A stretch of 8,661 nucleotides of DNA, from contig DIQC01000067.1 of the NCBI GenBank assembly GCA_002426495.1, positions 1-8,661 on the forward strand. Direction: 5' to 3'. Position 1 is the first letter of the stretch, and each line of letters begins with the position of its first letter. The notes beneath the pieces were generated by a model. That model had not been told where the DNA came from. It made no database searches and worked only from the letters and a program-made list of their open reading frames with translations. Source of the DNA: Thermacetogenium sp. UBA5472 (GTDB lineage: Bacteria; Bacillota; DSM-12270; Thermacetogeniales; Thermacetogeniaceae). Below, piece by piece: positions 1-6,260 of this stretch. The position numbers were made by a program, and so were the translations under genes.

Positions 1-28
1 TGCTCATAGTATACAAGGAGGAAAAGGC

Positions 29-835
29 ATGAAAAAAATTAAAGTGTTGGTGCTAATAACAGTGTTTGCCTTTGCCGCTCTGGGTGGAGCATACGCCATG
101 TGGGCAGACCAACTGGTGATTAAAGAGACAGTTGAGACAGGTTATCTTAATGTAGAATTTGGCAACTTATTCAATCCTGACCCGGGACCGAATTACACCG
201 GCTATGATGGTGATGTATATGGTGTAACTGCAGGTAATGAAGGTCTGGATGAAATGGACAATGGCAATACCAACAATGCCAAAAACATTGCTTCCATGGA
301 AGCGGCATTTAGTAACCAGACTAAGGGCGATGCTGGAGCCTATAATAATGAAAACGATGTATTAACCATTACATTGGATAATGGCTATCCCGGATATCAG
401 GAGCGCATTTTCACCACCATTACTAACAATGGTACTGTACCTGCCAAATTCGACATCAGCACAGTTAATGCACTTAGTATTGCTAACGATTTACTGATTG
501 AAATCTGGTTTGACGCTGATCCTACCAAAGCAAAAGACAACGGTGAAGATTTTATGATCTGGAGTAACTCAGGAGATGAACCTGAAGTAGCATTAGACGG
601 CTATCAGATCGATCCCGGGGAATCAATCCCGGTAGCCATTTATACTCGGGTGAAAGAGGCAGCAAATCAGGATGCCACCTATGAATTTTCCATTAAACTG
701 AATGCCATTCAGTGGAATGGATATAACTTTGAATTTGGAAATGATCTTACAACTATGAATAGAAAAGACCCCTTGTTGGATCCAGGTAATGGTGTAAACG
801 TAGATGAGCCCAAGTTTGCAGATTTCAACAAATAA
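29..835 (+). CDS. TasA/camelysin-like exported protein with SipW-type signal peptide
   Basis: This is a 268-residue exported protein, probably a surface or matrix (fibre-type) component processed by the signal peptidase encoded next. Residues 1-23 form a signal peptide: a KK-rich start, a hydrophobic core, then GGAYA followed by MWAD. This resembles the GG-x-(Y/W)A-x-(F/W)-x-D pattern of SipW-dependent substrates such as TasA. After it comes a TGYLNVEF stretch like the GTLDL segment of TasA, and at about 110-142 an NDVLTITLDNGYPGY...ITNNGTVPAKF stretch like the family's PGD...N-G-(S/T) strand region. The mature part is acidic, rich in Asn, Asp and Gly, and has no C-terminal anchor or sorting motif. 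The start is supported by AAGGAGGA at 15-22, with six bases before the ATG. The promoter lies outside the window. The family call is fairly secure; the function (fibre, biofilm matrix, spore or envelope layer) is inferred. Confidence 0.82.
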   Translation: MKKIKVLVLITVFAFAALGGAYAMWADQLVIKETVETGYLNVEFGNLFNPDPGPNYTGYDGDVYGVTAGNEGLDEMDNGNTNNAKNIASMEAAFSNQTKGDAGAYNNENDVLTITLDNGYPGYQERIFTTITNNGTVPAKFDISTVNALSIANDLLIEIWFDADPTKAKDNGEDFMIWSNSGDEPEVALDGYQIDPGESIPVAIYTRVKEAANQDATYEFSIKLNAIQWNGYNFEFGNDLTTMNRKDPLLDPGNGVNVDEPKFADFNK

Positions 836-889
836 GCATAAGTATTATGAGAGTGTCTCAGCCTCAGAGCAATAAGTTATGATTGCAGC

Positions 890-928
890 AAACGGGGAGA
901 AGAGCGAAGCCTCTTCTCCCCGTTTTTT
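890..928 (+). terminator. Rho-independent terminator of the TasA-like gene
   Basis: A 15-bp perfect stem (AAACGGGGAGAAGAG, 890-904, with CTCTTCTCCCCGTTT, 911-925) encloses a six-base loop CGAAGC. The run of six T at 923-928 overlaps the foot of the stem. It lies 54 bases after the TasA-like stop codon. It should end most transcripts there, so the signal peptidase gene needs its own promoter or read-through. Confidence 0.93.
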
Positions 929-944
929 CCTGGAAGGTAATTAC

Positions 945-974
945 TTAGCAGGGGTTTGGGCAATTTTGTATAAT
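945..974 (+). promoter_or_regulatory. Putative sigma-A-type promoter for the signal peptidase gene
   Basis: A perfect TATAAT at 969-974 is preceded 18 bases upstream by TTAGCA (945-950), which matches the -35 consensus at four of six positions. It sits just after the terminator of the preceding gene and about 80 bases before the signal peptidase start. That is where a promoter would be expected if the two genes are transcribed separately. Confidence 0.55.
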
Positions 975-986
975 TAACCAGAAAAG

Positions 987-1021
987 AGGCTGCCGTTTTA
1001 TATTCTCTAACCGGACAGCCT
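987..1021 (+). promoter_or_regulatory. Leader hairpin immediately upstream of the signal peptidase ribosome binding site
   Basis: AGGCTGCCG (987-995) pairs with CGG (1012-1014) and CAGCCT (1016-1021), with one bulged A at 1015 and a 16-base AU-rich loop. The nine-pair helix abuts GGGGAGGTGA (1022-1031), an excellent Shine-Dalgarno sequence. A stable helix directly against the ribosome binding site could modulate translation or protect the 5' end. No T-run follows, so it is not a terminator. I do not recognise a named RNA family. Confidence 0.45.
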
Positions 1022-1053
1022 GGGGAGGTGAATTCGCTATTACCGGGATAGGA

Positions 1054-2220
1054 GTGAAACTACTAAGAGTCAGGGATGCTGCCTATTATCCGCTTATGGT
1101 AGGTTGCGCCCTGGTGGCGGCGTTTTTGCTGGATAACCTGGTGCTAGGTCCCAAAATTGGCGGGACGCTGGGAAGCTATTTGTTGCCTGCGATCATGTGG
1201 GCTTTGCTGATCATCCTACTGCTGAGGGTGCCCAGCGCAAGAATTGCCGGCAAACTGCGTCTGCGCCGTCTGCTATATGGGATGGCCCTGATCGCCGTTT
1301 TCATCGCCATATTCGCGGTTCTGCTGGAGGGGGTCTTTTTCGGTTTTGGGAAGAGTCCCTATGACCACAGCTTGCTGGGCATCATCATCAATCTTTTATA
1401 TGAGGGCACAGCTTTGATAGCCTTTGAAATCACCCGTTCCTGGCTGGTAAACCGCTTTTTTCGGCGGCGCGCGTTCTTAGACATTGCCGGAATTTCTTTG
1501 CTTTTCACTTTTCTGCTGCTTCCCTTAAACCGGCTGTTTAACCTGCAGGGTGCCAAAGAGCTCACAGAGTTCGTCGGGGCCAGTTTGTTCCCAGGGCTAG
1601 CAGAAAATATTCTGACCACCTACCTGGCATTTTGGGGCGGCCCTGTGCCAGCTATAATTTACCGGGGAGGGCTGTTAGTTTTTGAAAGACTGTCTCCGCT
1701 GCTGCCCAATGGTGAGAATTGGGTGATGGCCGCTCTGATAGGTACCCTGGTGCCCCTGGTAACTTTAATCCTGATCCAGCAGATCTATAAAGAAGAGTCC
1801 CGTGAAGCCAAACCAAGCCGCCAGGAAACAGGCTACCTTCCCTGGGCGGGAGCTGGCTTGGCATCTATCTTAATCATCTGGTTTTGTCTGGGCGTATTCA
1901 GCTACAGCCCCAGGGTAATTTTGAGTGGCAGCATGGTGCCGGTTATGAATATTGGTGATGTGGCAATTCTTCATACCATACCTGGCAGTGAGGCTAAATT
2001 GAGGGATATCGTCATGTTCCCTGTCGGAAGCATGAAAGTTACCCACAGGATTATAGATGTAGAGAAAGCAGAGGAGGGAAGGTATTTCACCACTAAGGGA
2101 GATGCCAATGGAGAACCGGAGAGCGATCTTTTGGCGGAACAGGATGTACAAGGCAAGGTCGTCATGATCATTCCCAAGCTAGGTTATTTAACCCTTTGGC
2201 TACGTGGGGCTTGGAACTGA
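1054..2220 (+). CDS. sipW: SipW-like (ER-type, S26B) signal peptidase I with polytopic N-terminal extension
   Basis: This is a membrane serine protease that removes signal peptides on the outer face of the cytoplasmic membrane; its likely substrate is the TasA-like protein upstream. The catalytic part is at residues 285-388. SGSMVP (291-296) carries the nucleophile Ser293. VTHRI (329-333) carries His331 where bacterial P-type enzymes have Lys, the mark of the ER/archaeal/SipW class. TTKGDANGEPE (346-356) is the conserved box with Asp350. A final hydrophobic segment lies near 368-384. B. subtilis SipW is about 190 residues, but this protein has 388. The extra N-terminal 260 residues hold about seven or eight hydrophobic segments (roughly 12-31, 41-57, 72-94, 105-125, 141-157, 183-203, 224-242, 261-283). 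The start is uncertain: GTG 1054 directly abuts a GGAG, whereas the strong GGAGGTGA at 1024-1031 is best spaced for an in-frame ATT at 1039. No ATG, GTG or TTG lies in frame nearby upstream. Confidence 0.9.
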   Translation: MKLLRVRDAAYYPLMVGCALVAAFLLDNLVLGPKIGGTLGSYLLPAIMWALLIILLLRVPSARIAGKLRLRRLLYGMALIAVFIAIFAVLLEGVFFGFGKSPYDHSLLGIIINLLYEGTALIAFEITRSWLVNRFFRRRAFLDIAGISLLFTFLLLPLNRLFNLQGAKELTEFVGASLFPGLAENILTTYLAFWGGPVPAIIYRGGLLVFERLSPLLPNGENWVMAALIGTLVPLVTLILIQQIYKEESREAKPSRQETGYLPWAGAGLASILIIWFCLGVFSYSPRVILSGSMVPVMNIGDVAILHTIPGSEAKLRDIVMFPVGSMKVTHRIIDVEKAEEGRYFTTKGDANGEPESDLLAEQDVQGKVVMIIPKLGYLTLWLRGAWN

Positions 2221-2237
2221 TCGTTTGCTGACAATAT

Positions 2238-2292
2238 TCATCACCGGCAGTCCGGTGATGACAGAATAACCATCCCCTTGTCAGGGGTATGG
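2238..2292 (+). repeat. Two tandem hairpins between signal peptidase and DUF5305 genes
   Basis: The first hairpin has a perfect 10-bp stem TCATCACCGG (2238-2247) / CCGGTGATGA (2252-2261) with loop CAGT. The second pairs CCATCCCC (2270-2277) with GGGGTATGG (2284-2292), eight pairs with one bulged T and loop TTGTCA. Neither is followed by a T-run, so they are poor terminator candidates. They end 14 bases before the AAGGAG (2307-2312) of the next gene. They could be RNA processing or stability elements within one transcript. Confidence 0.45.
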
Positions 2293-2321
2293 AACTTATT
2301 ACAGTTAAGGAGTGATGCGCA

Positions 2322-3437
2322 ATGGGAAGAACCATAAACACAAATTTGCGACGAGGGTTGATCGTTTCTCTCTCCCTGCTGCTGATCGGCTCGGCGGGGC
2401 TGACGGCATGGTTGTTTAAACAACCAGCCACAACAGAAAAGCAGGTACCGGTCTATACCTGCCAACAGCAGAGTCAGGTGGATTACCGGGTATTCCTTAC
2501 CCCAAATGACCTTTTCCCTGAAAAAGTTGCCGGTCCCGATCAGACCTATATCACCTCTTTAACTCAATATATCGAAACAACCTTTAACTACCGCTTTATC
2601 GGGGAGGCTCCAGCCGATATAACCGGGCAATACCAGGTGAATGCCGCAGTTACCGGTTATGTGCTGCAGGGGAAAAAAGGAAGTCAAGAGGGAGAACCAG
2701 AAAAAGTCGAAATTTGGACAAAGCCCTCGGTGCTGCTGCCACCCCAGCCCTTTTCCACCCATGACGGCCAGCTGGAACTAAAACAGACGATCCCGGTTGA
2801 CATTCGTTCCTATATAAGTTTTGCCGACCAGGTGGCCAAAGAACTAAGCTTCAGCGCCGACCTGGTGGAACTGGCGGTCACCTATTCTGTGCAGGCATCT
2901 GCGTCAACCCCCCAGGGAACGCTTGAGGAACCCCTGACCCTGGTCATGGTCATACCGCTGGAAGGAAATTCTTTTATGGTGCAAGGGAACCTAACGGAAA
3001 ACAAAGATAGTTCAATCGCAAACAGCAAGACTGAAAGCCTTTTTAAGGTAAAGGCGGCCAGGATTGGATTTGCCGTAGCCGCTGTAATATTAGCACTTAT
3101 ACTTCTGCTGACAATTTTATTTACCAAAGCCAAGGATCAAGACCCGGTCGAAAAAGAACTCCGCCGGATCATCCAGAAACATGGGGATCGAATTGTAGCA
3201 GGCGTTGTTAGCATTCCCGCCATATCAGGAGAAAACACAATTGGGGTACACTCTTTTGATGACTTGGTGAAGGTGGCTGATGAGGTTGCACAGCCTATCT
3301 TGTATGAAAATGCCCGGGAGAGAAACCATATATTTTACGTAATCAATGAGCCGCTGATCTACCGTTATTCTCTGAAAATAGACACTAGTCAGAAGCCAGG
3401 CTTCTATAAAATGAGAACTGAAATGAAAGAAAAATAG
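2322..3437 (+). CDS. DUF5305-family two-TM membrane protein
   Basis: This 371-residue protein matches what I know of the DUF5305 family, which is of unknown function. A first membrane segment lies at about 12-32. A large extracytoplasmic region at about 35-245 includes the family-like stretches VDYRVFLTPNDLF (53-65), TYITSLTQYIETTFNYRF (75-92) and EAPADITGQYQV (95-106). A second membrane segment lies at about 247-267, then a cytoplasmic tail ending HSFDDLVKVADEVAQPIL (310-327) and HIFYVINEPLIYRYSL (336-351), also typical of the family. ATG 2322 is preceded by AAGGAG at 2307-2312 with nine bases of spacing. The gene lies 101 bases after the signal peptidase gene in the same direction. No catalytic motif is visible. 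A role alongside the signal peptidase, for instance in presenting or assembling the TasA-like product, is inferred from position only. The extreme C-terminus may be altered by a repeat and frame change described separately. Confidence 0.8.
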   Translation: MGRTINTNLRRGLIVSLSLLLIGSAGLTAWLFKQPATTEKQVPVYTCQQQSQVDYRVFLTPNDLFPEKVAGPDQTYITSLTQYIETTFNYRFIGEAPADITGQYQVNAAVTGYVLQGKKGSQEGEPEKVEIWTKPSVLLPPQPFSTHDGQLELKQTIPVDIRSYISFADQVAKELSFSADLVELAVTYSVQASASTPQGTLEEPLTLVMVIPLEGNSFMVQGNLTENKDSSIANSKTESLFKVKAARIGFAVAAVILALILLLTILFTKAKDQDPVEKELRRIIQKHGDRIVAGVVSIPAISGENTIGVHSFDDLVKVADEVAQPILYENARERNHIFYVINEPLIYRYSLKIDTSQKPGFYKMRTEMKEK

Positions 3438-3456
3438 ACACCGAGCAAAAGCCAGG
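3375..3456 (+). repeat. Imperfect direct repeat across the DUF5305 stop codon
   Basis: Two 26-base copies (3375-3400 and 3431-3456) agree at 21 positions, beginning with the shared AAAATAGACAC and ending with AAGCCAGG. The offset of 56 bases is not a multiple of three. The first copy is read as KIDTSQKPG near the protein end. The second would read KIDTEQKPG in the -1 frame, just beyond the TAG stop at 3435-3437. This suggests a past tandem duplication, possibly with a frame loss in the A-run at 3430-3434. Confidence 0.5.
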
Positions 3457-3497
3457 TGACCATGATTGGAAATTGAAGTTGGATACAGGCTGGGCGC

Positions 3498-4127
3498 CTA
3501 GACTATCTCCTGCCTGCCCCAGCCCTTTTCTATAGCCATAATCGCTGCTTGGGTGCGATCGCTGACTTCCAATTTGCTAAGGATCTGGCTCATATGTTTT
3601 TTTACCGTATATTCAGTTACATAAAGGTCGTGGGCGATTTCCCGGTTGGATTTTCCTTCTGCAATAGCCGCCAGAACCTGTTTTTCCCGAGATGTAAGCT
3701 GTTCAATGGGATCATGCTTATCCTGGCTGTAAACTAATTGCATAATGCCCGGATCTATGTAGGTTCGCCCTTTGGCAACCAAACAGATGGCGGCCAAAAT
3801 CTCTTCGGGCAGGGCTTCTTTCAGCAAATAGCCTGCCACTTTTTGTTCCATTGCTTGCTGCACATCAGCCCGGCCGCTATAGGAAGTCAGGATAATAAAC
3901 CGGCACTCAGGCGCAATTTCCTTGCCCATTTTGATAATATCCAAACCAGATTCACCAGGCAAACGAAGATCAACCATGGCAATGTCCGGCTGGGTCTCTT
4001 GCAGCAGTTCTACAGCCTGCTCGCCCGATGTGGCTGTGCCAACGACTTTTATATCATTCTCCATATCCACAATAGATTCAATACCCTGTAGAACCAGGGG
4101 ATGGTCATCAATGATGACAAGCCTCAA
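3498..4127 (-). CDS. NarL/FixJ-family response regulator
   Basis: This is a DNA-binding transcription regulator of 209 residues, the partner of the histidine kinase encoded just before it. The receiver domain (1-117) has the acidic pair Asp7-Asp8, phospho-acceptor Asp53 in MVDLRLP, Thr81 in ILTSYS and Lys103 in LLKEALP, so it should be phosphorylatable. The LuxR-type helix-turn-helix is at about 143-205: LTSREKQVLAAIAEGKSN, then IAHDLYVTEYTVKKHM. I place the start at TTG 4127, because AGGAGG lies seven bases upstream (4140-4135) and the protein then begins with MRLVIIDDHP, as the family does. The frame is open further upstream, but that would add 17 residues unlike the family. The TTG overlaps the kinase TGA as TTGA, indicating translational coupling. 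Target genes cannot be read from the window. Confidence 0.93.
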   Translation of the reverse strand: MRLVIIDDHPLVLQGIESIVDMENDIKVVGTATSGEQAVELLQETQPDIAMVDLRLPGESGLDIIKMGKEIAPECRFIILTSYSGRADVQQAMEQKVAGYLLKEALPEEILAAICLVAKGRTYIDPGIMQLVYSQDKHDPIEQLTSREKQVLAAIAEGKSNREIAHDLYVTEYTVKKHMSQILSKLEVSDRTQAAIMAIEKGWGRQEIV

Positions 4128-5896
4128 GATACTCCCTCCTCTCTCACAACATGCAAATGCCTTCCCGGCAGGGTGCATTTGAGCACTGTGCTGCGGTTGG
4201 CTGTACCTGCTATCTCCAGCTCACCATTATAGCTATGAACGATTTGTTGAATATTTTGGATACCCAGCCCTGGCTCCCGGTCTTGACTTAAGTCAGGATT
4301 TTCCTGATAGCCACAACCATCATCTTCTATTTCCAATACCGTTTCCGCTGGCGACATGTTTAGTCTAATGGTGAGGGTATGGCAATTGCCGTGCCTGATG
4401 GCGTTGCTGGAAGCTTCGCGGATAATTCGATTCAGACTCTTACAGCGGTAGGAATCCAATCCATTTTCGTCCCCTTCCGTAAAAAGGTGTACCTGGATCC
4501 CGTTCAGGCAGCCCAGTTTTTCCAGATAAGCTGCCAGACCCTCAACAAATACACTCTCCCCCCGTTTATAGGGACTGATATCGTAGATGGAAGCCCGGAG
4601 CTCACGAGAGACCTTTTGAACGGTGGCTTGAATCAGCTTTAATTGTTCCTGGACAGATTCATCCTGAAGACTGACATATTCCTGTGACAGCTTATGCAAT
4701 GCGCAAACGGTGCTAAATAGATATTGGATAACGCCATCGTGAATTTCATTGGCAATGCGGTTTTGTTCCTCGCTGACCAGGAAACGTCCCCAGATCTCAT
4801 CACTTTTTTGACGCTCCAAGGCAATGGCGCCCAGATCAGCCATCAGCTGCAACCATCTGGAAACGTGCTCCTTGCTTTTGGGAGGAACACCCATACAGGC
4901 TAAGCTGCCGAACGCTTCTCCACAGGATTTAATGGGGACAGATAACATTTGCCCTTCCAGGCCGTCGACTTCAGTGGATAATAATCCCCGGGAAACTAAG
5001 TCGTTGTCACGCAAATATTTCATGCCATTTTCCCATGTGGATTTGGAAATGGTCGAGTAGTCTTCACTAAAACGGACACATGATTCCTTGTGCTCAGAGC
5101 AATGCAATCCTATGCTTTCCAGCATACATACTGCCGGATAACCGCCCAGAATGGAAGCATATTGAGAAAGGACACCTGCCAGTTGATCCCGGTCCTGTTG
5201 CGCTGAAAATGCTTGTAGGGCTTCTTCGAAGGAGGAGACATAGAGCAGTGCTTTTTCAGTCAAGGCCTGGGCTTCAGAAAGCTTTTTGTTGGCAACTGAT
5301 AAGCGAGATATGAGGCTGGCGCATATCTGATAAAGAAGTGTAAGAAAAAAGAAGACTAACAATAGATCTAAATGTACATACAGATAATAGAAGAAGGGCA
5401 CCTGGATGCCCGGATAGAGAGTACTGGCAGCAATTGCAATACTGATGAAGACTAACAAGTTGAGCCAGGAGTAGATAAAGGGCAGGAAAACTGCAGCAGC
5501 TAAAATTGGATTTAGGGCATACCACACAAAAGGACTATCTAAGCCACCGGTGATCAAAATGAGCAAGATGATTCCTAGGGTTTCAGCAATGCTTACCACC
5601 AGAATGAAGGATCTGTCCCTGGTATCCTGATAGAGTTGGGTGGCCAGCACAGCCTCAAATCCAAGGGCAGCAATGACCCCTATTTTTACTCCAATCATGG
5701 AGGAAGGCGGACCACTCAGGTAGAGGATTGCTGTCAGCAACCATAGCAAGAAACGAGAAATCGTCATCCATAGCTGGACATAATGCTGAGGATCTTGTGC
5801 CCAAGACTTGCCCTTCTGCGGGGACATGCTGCTCAAGTGCCTGATTTCTAAGGTTTTATGCAACAAAAATGCGGGGTTTAAATTCTTTTTTCTCAC
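4124..5896 (-). CDS. Membrane sensor histidine kinase, six TM segments, GAF, HisKA_3, HATPase (DegS/NreB/LiaS class)
   Basis: This kinase should autophosphorylate in response to a signal and pass the phosphate to the regulator that overlaps its end. Numbering is from GTG 5896 (590 residues). Six hydrophobic segments lie at roughly 42-61, 68-88, 96-116, 122-142, 144-161 and 170-192, then a short linker helix. A GAF-like domain spans about 222-361 and contains five cysteines. The HisKA_3 dimerisation box is SEEQNRIANEIHDGVIQYL with phospho-acceptor His386. The ATPase has an N box REASSNAIRHGN (Asn498), a G1 box DDGCGY (Asp526) and a G2 box GLGIQNI (543-549). GTG 5896 is preferred because AGGGGG lies nine bases upstream. 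TTG 5914 would add six residues but has no good ribosome site. The signal is unknown; the membrane bundle and GAF cysteines suggest a membrane, redox or metal cue, which is inference. Confidence 0.9.
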   Translation of the reverse strand: MRKKNLNPAFLLHKTLEIRHLSSMSPQKGKSWAQDPQHYVQLWMTISRFLLWLLTAILYLSGPPSSMIGVKIGVIAALGFEAVLATQLYQDTRDRSFILVVSIAETLGIILLILITGGLDSPFVWYALNPILAAAVFLPFIYSWLNLLVFISIAIAASTLYPGIQVPFFYYLYVHLDLLLVFFFLTLLYQICASLISRLSVANKKLSEAQALTEKALLYVSSFEEALQAFSAQQDRDQLAGVLSQYASILGGYPAVCMLESIGLHCSEHKESCVRFSEDYSTISKSTWENGMKYLRDNDLVSRGLLSTEVDGLEGQMLSVPIKSCGEAFGSLACMGVPPKSKEHVSRWLQLMADLGAIALERQKSDEIWGRFLVSEEQNRIANEIHDGVIQYLFSTVCALHKLSQEYVSLQDESVQEQLKLIQATVQKVSRELRASIYDISPYKRGESVFVEGLAAYLEKLGCLNGIQVHLFTEGDENGLDSYRCKSLNRIIREASSNAIRHGNCHTLTIRLNMSPAETVLEIEDDGCGYQENPDLSQDREPGLGIQNIQQIVHSYNGELEIAGTANRSTVLKCTLPGRHLHVVREEGVS

Positions 5897-5951
5897 TACA
5901 CGATGCCCCCTCAATTAACCTAGTTGAAGCCTACCTTCAGCACCGACACTT

Positions 5952-5981
5952 CTTGTAAACTTTTAACTATTAACTTGTCAA
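5952..5981 (-). promoter_or_regulatory. Putative sigma-A-type promoter of the kinase-regulator operon
   Basis: On the minus strand a perfect TTGACA (5981-5976) is followed after 18 bases by TACAAG (5957-5952), matching TATAAT at four of six positions. Transcription would begin near 5945, roughly 50 bases before the chosen GTG start of the kinase. The spacer is AT-rich and contains repeated GTTAA steps. Confidence 0.5.
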
Positions 5982-6101
5982 CCACTGACTTGAAATAAAG
6001 ATAACACACCACTCTTCTCCCCTGCTATTGACCATCAGGCGTAAAAAAGGAGCATGAAGTACTAACCATAATCCGGATAGGATTAATTTCAGGAGGGGAC
6101 T

Positions 6102-6125
6102 ATGAAAGGTAACTATCATCTATAA
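6102..6125 (+). other. Seven-codon frame with strong ribosome binding site
   Basis: AGGAGGGG at 6091-6098 precedes ATG 6102 with ideal spacing, but the frame reads only MKGNYHL before TAA. It lies antisense to nothing known, in the gap between kinase and orphan regulator. It may be a leader peptide for the 30-codon frame that follows, the stump of a lost gene, or chance. No convincing promoter is seen upstream on this strand. Confidence 0.25.
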
Positions 6126-6138
6126 TTAAAGAGCTTAA

Positions 6139-6231
6139 ATGGATAAAACGGCAATAAAAAATACCGGAGAGAATCCGGCACAAAAAAAATCTATATCAAA
6201 AAAGGCTAATAGGTCTAACCCAAAGGAGTAG
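6139..6231 (+). CDS. Possible 30-residue basic small protein
   Basis: This short frame encodes a Lys- and Asn-rich, hydrophilic peptide, with eight Lys or Arg in 30 residues and sequences such as NPAQKKSISKKANRSNP. It starts 13 bases after the seven-codon frame that carries the good ribosome site. Its own ribosome site is weak (AAAGAG at 6128-6133). The opposite strand carries the terminator of the orphan regulator within it. The composition may simply reflect A-rich terminator DNA. I do not recognise the peptide, and the call is tentative. Confidence 0.25.
   Translation: MDKTAIKNTGENPAQKKSISKKANRSNPKE
6156..6180 (-). terminator. Rho-independent terminator of the orphan LuxR-type regulator
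   Basis: Read on the minus strand, TGCCGGA and TCCGGTA form a seven-pair stem (one G-U pair) with loop TTCTC, followed by six T (6161-6156). It lies about 80 bases beyond the regulator's stop codon and before the kinase promoter. The regulator and the kinase operon are therefore likely separate transcription units. Confidence 0.7.
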
Positions 6232-6260
6232 TCTACATTAAACCAATTCAACAAAGAAGT

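Noticed and set aside
3391..3405. Palindrome AGAAGCCAGGCTTCT as a terminator for the kinase-regulator operon
   Set aside because: It lies within the DUF5305 coding sequence, allows only a three-base loop, and has no adjacent T-run on either strand.
3488..3529. GGCTGGGC / GCCCCAGCC followed by TTTT as a terminator after the DUF5305 gene
   Set aside because: The loop is over 20 bases, the stem has a bulge, the T-run is only four, and the right half is coding for the regulator C-terminus. It is possible but weak.
3738..4182. Overlapping plus-strand open frames of 86-117 codons opposite the response regulator
   Set aside because: They lie wholly opposite a well-supported NarL-type regulator and the kinase end, have no ribosome sites of note, and read as shadow frames.
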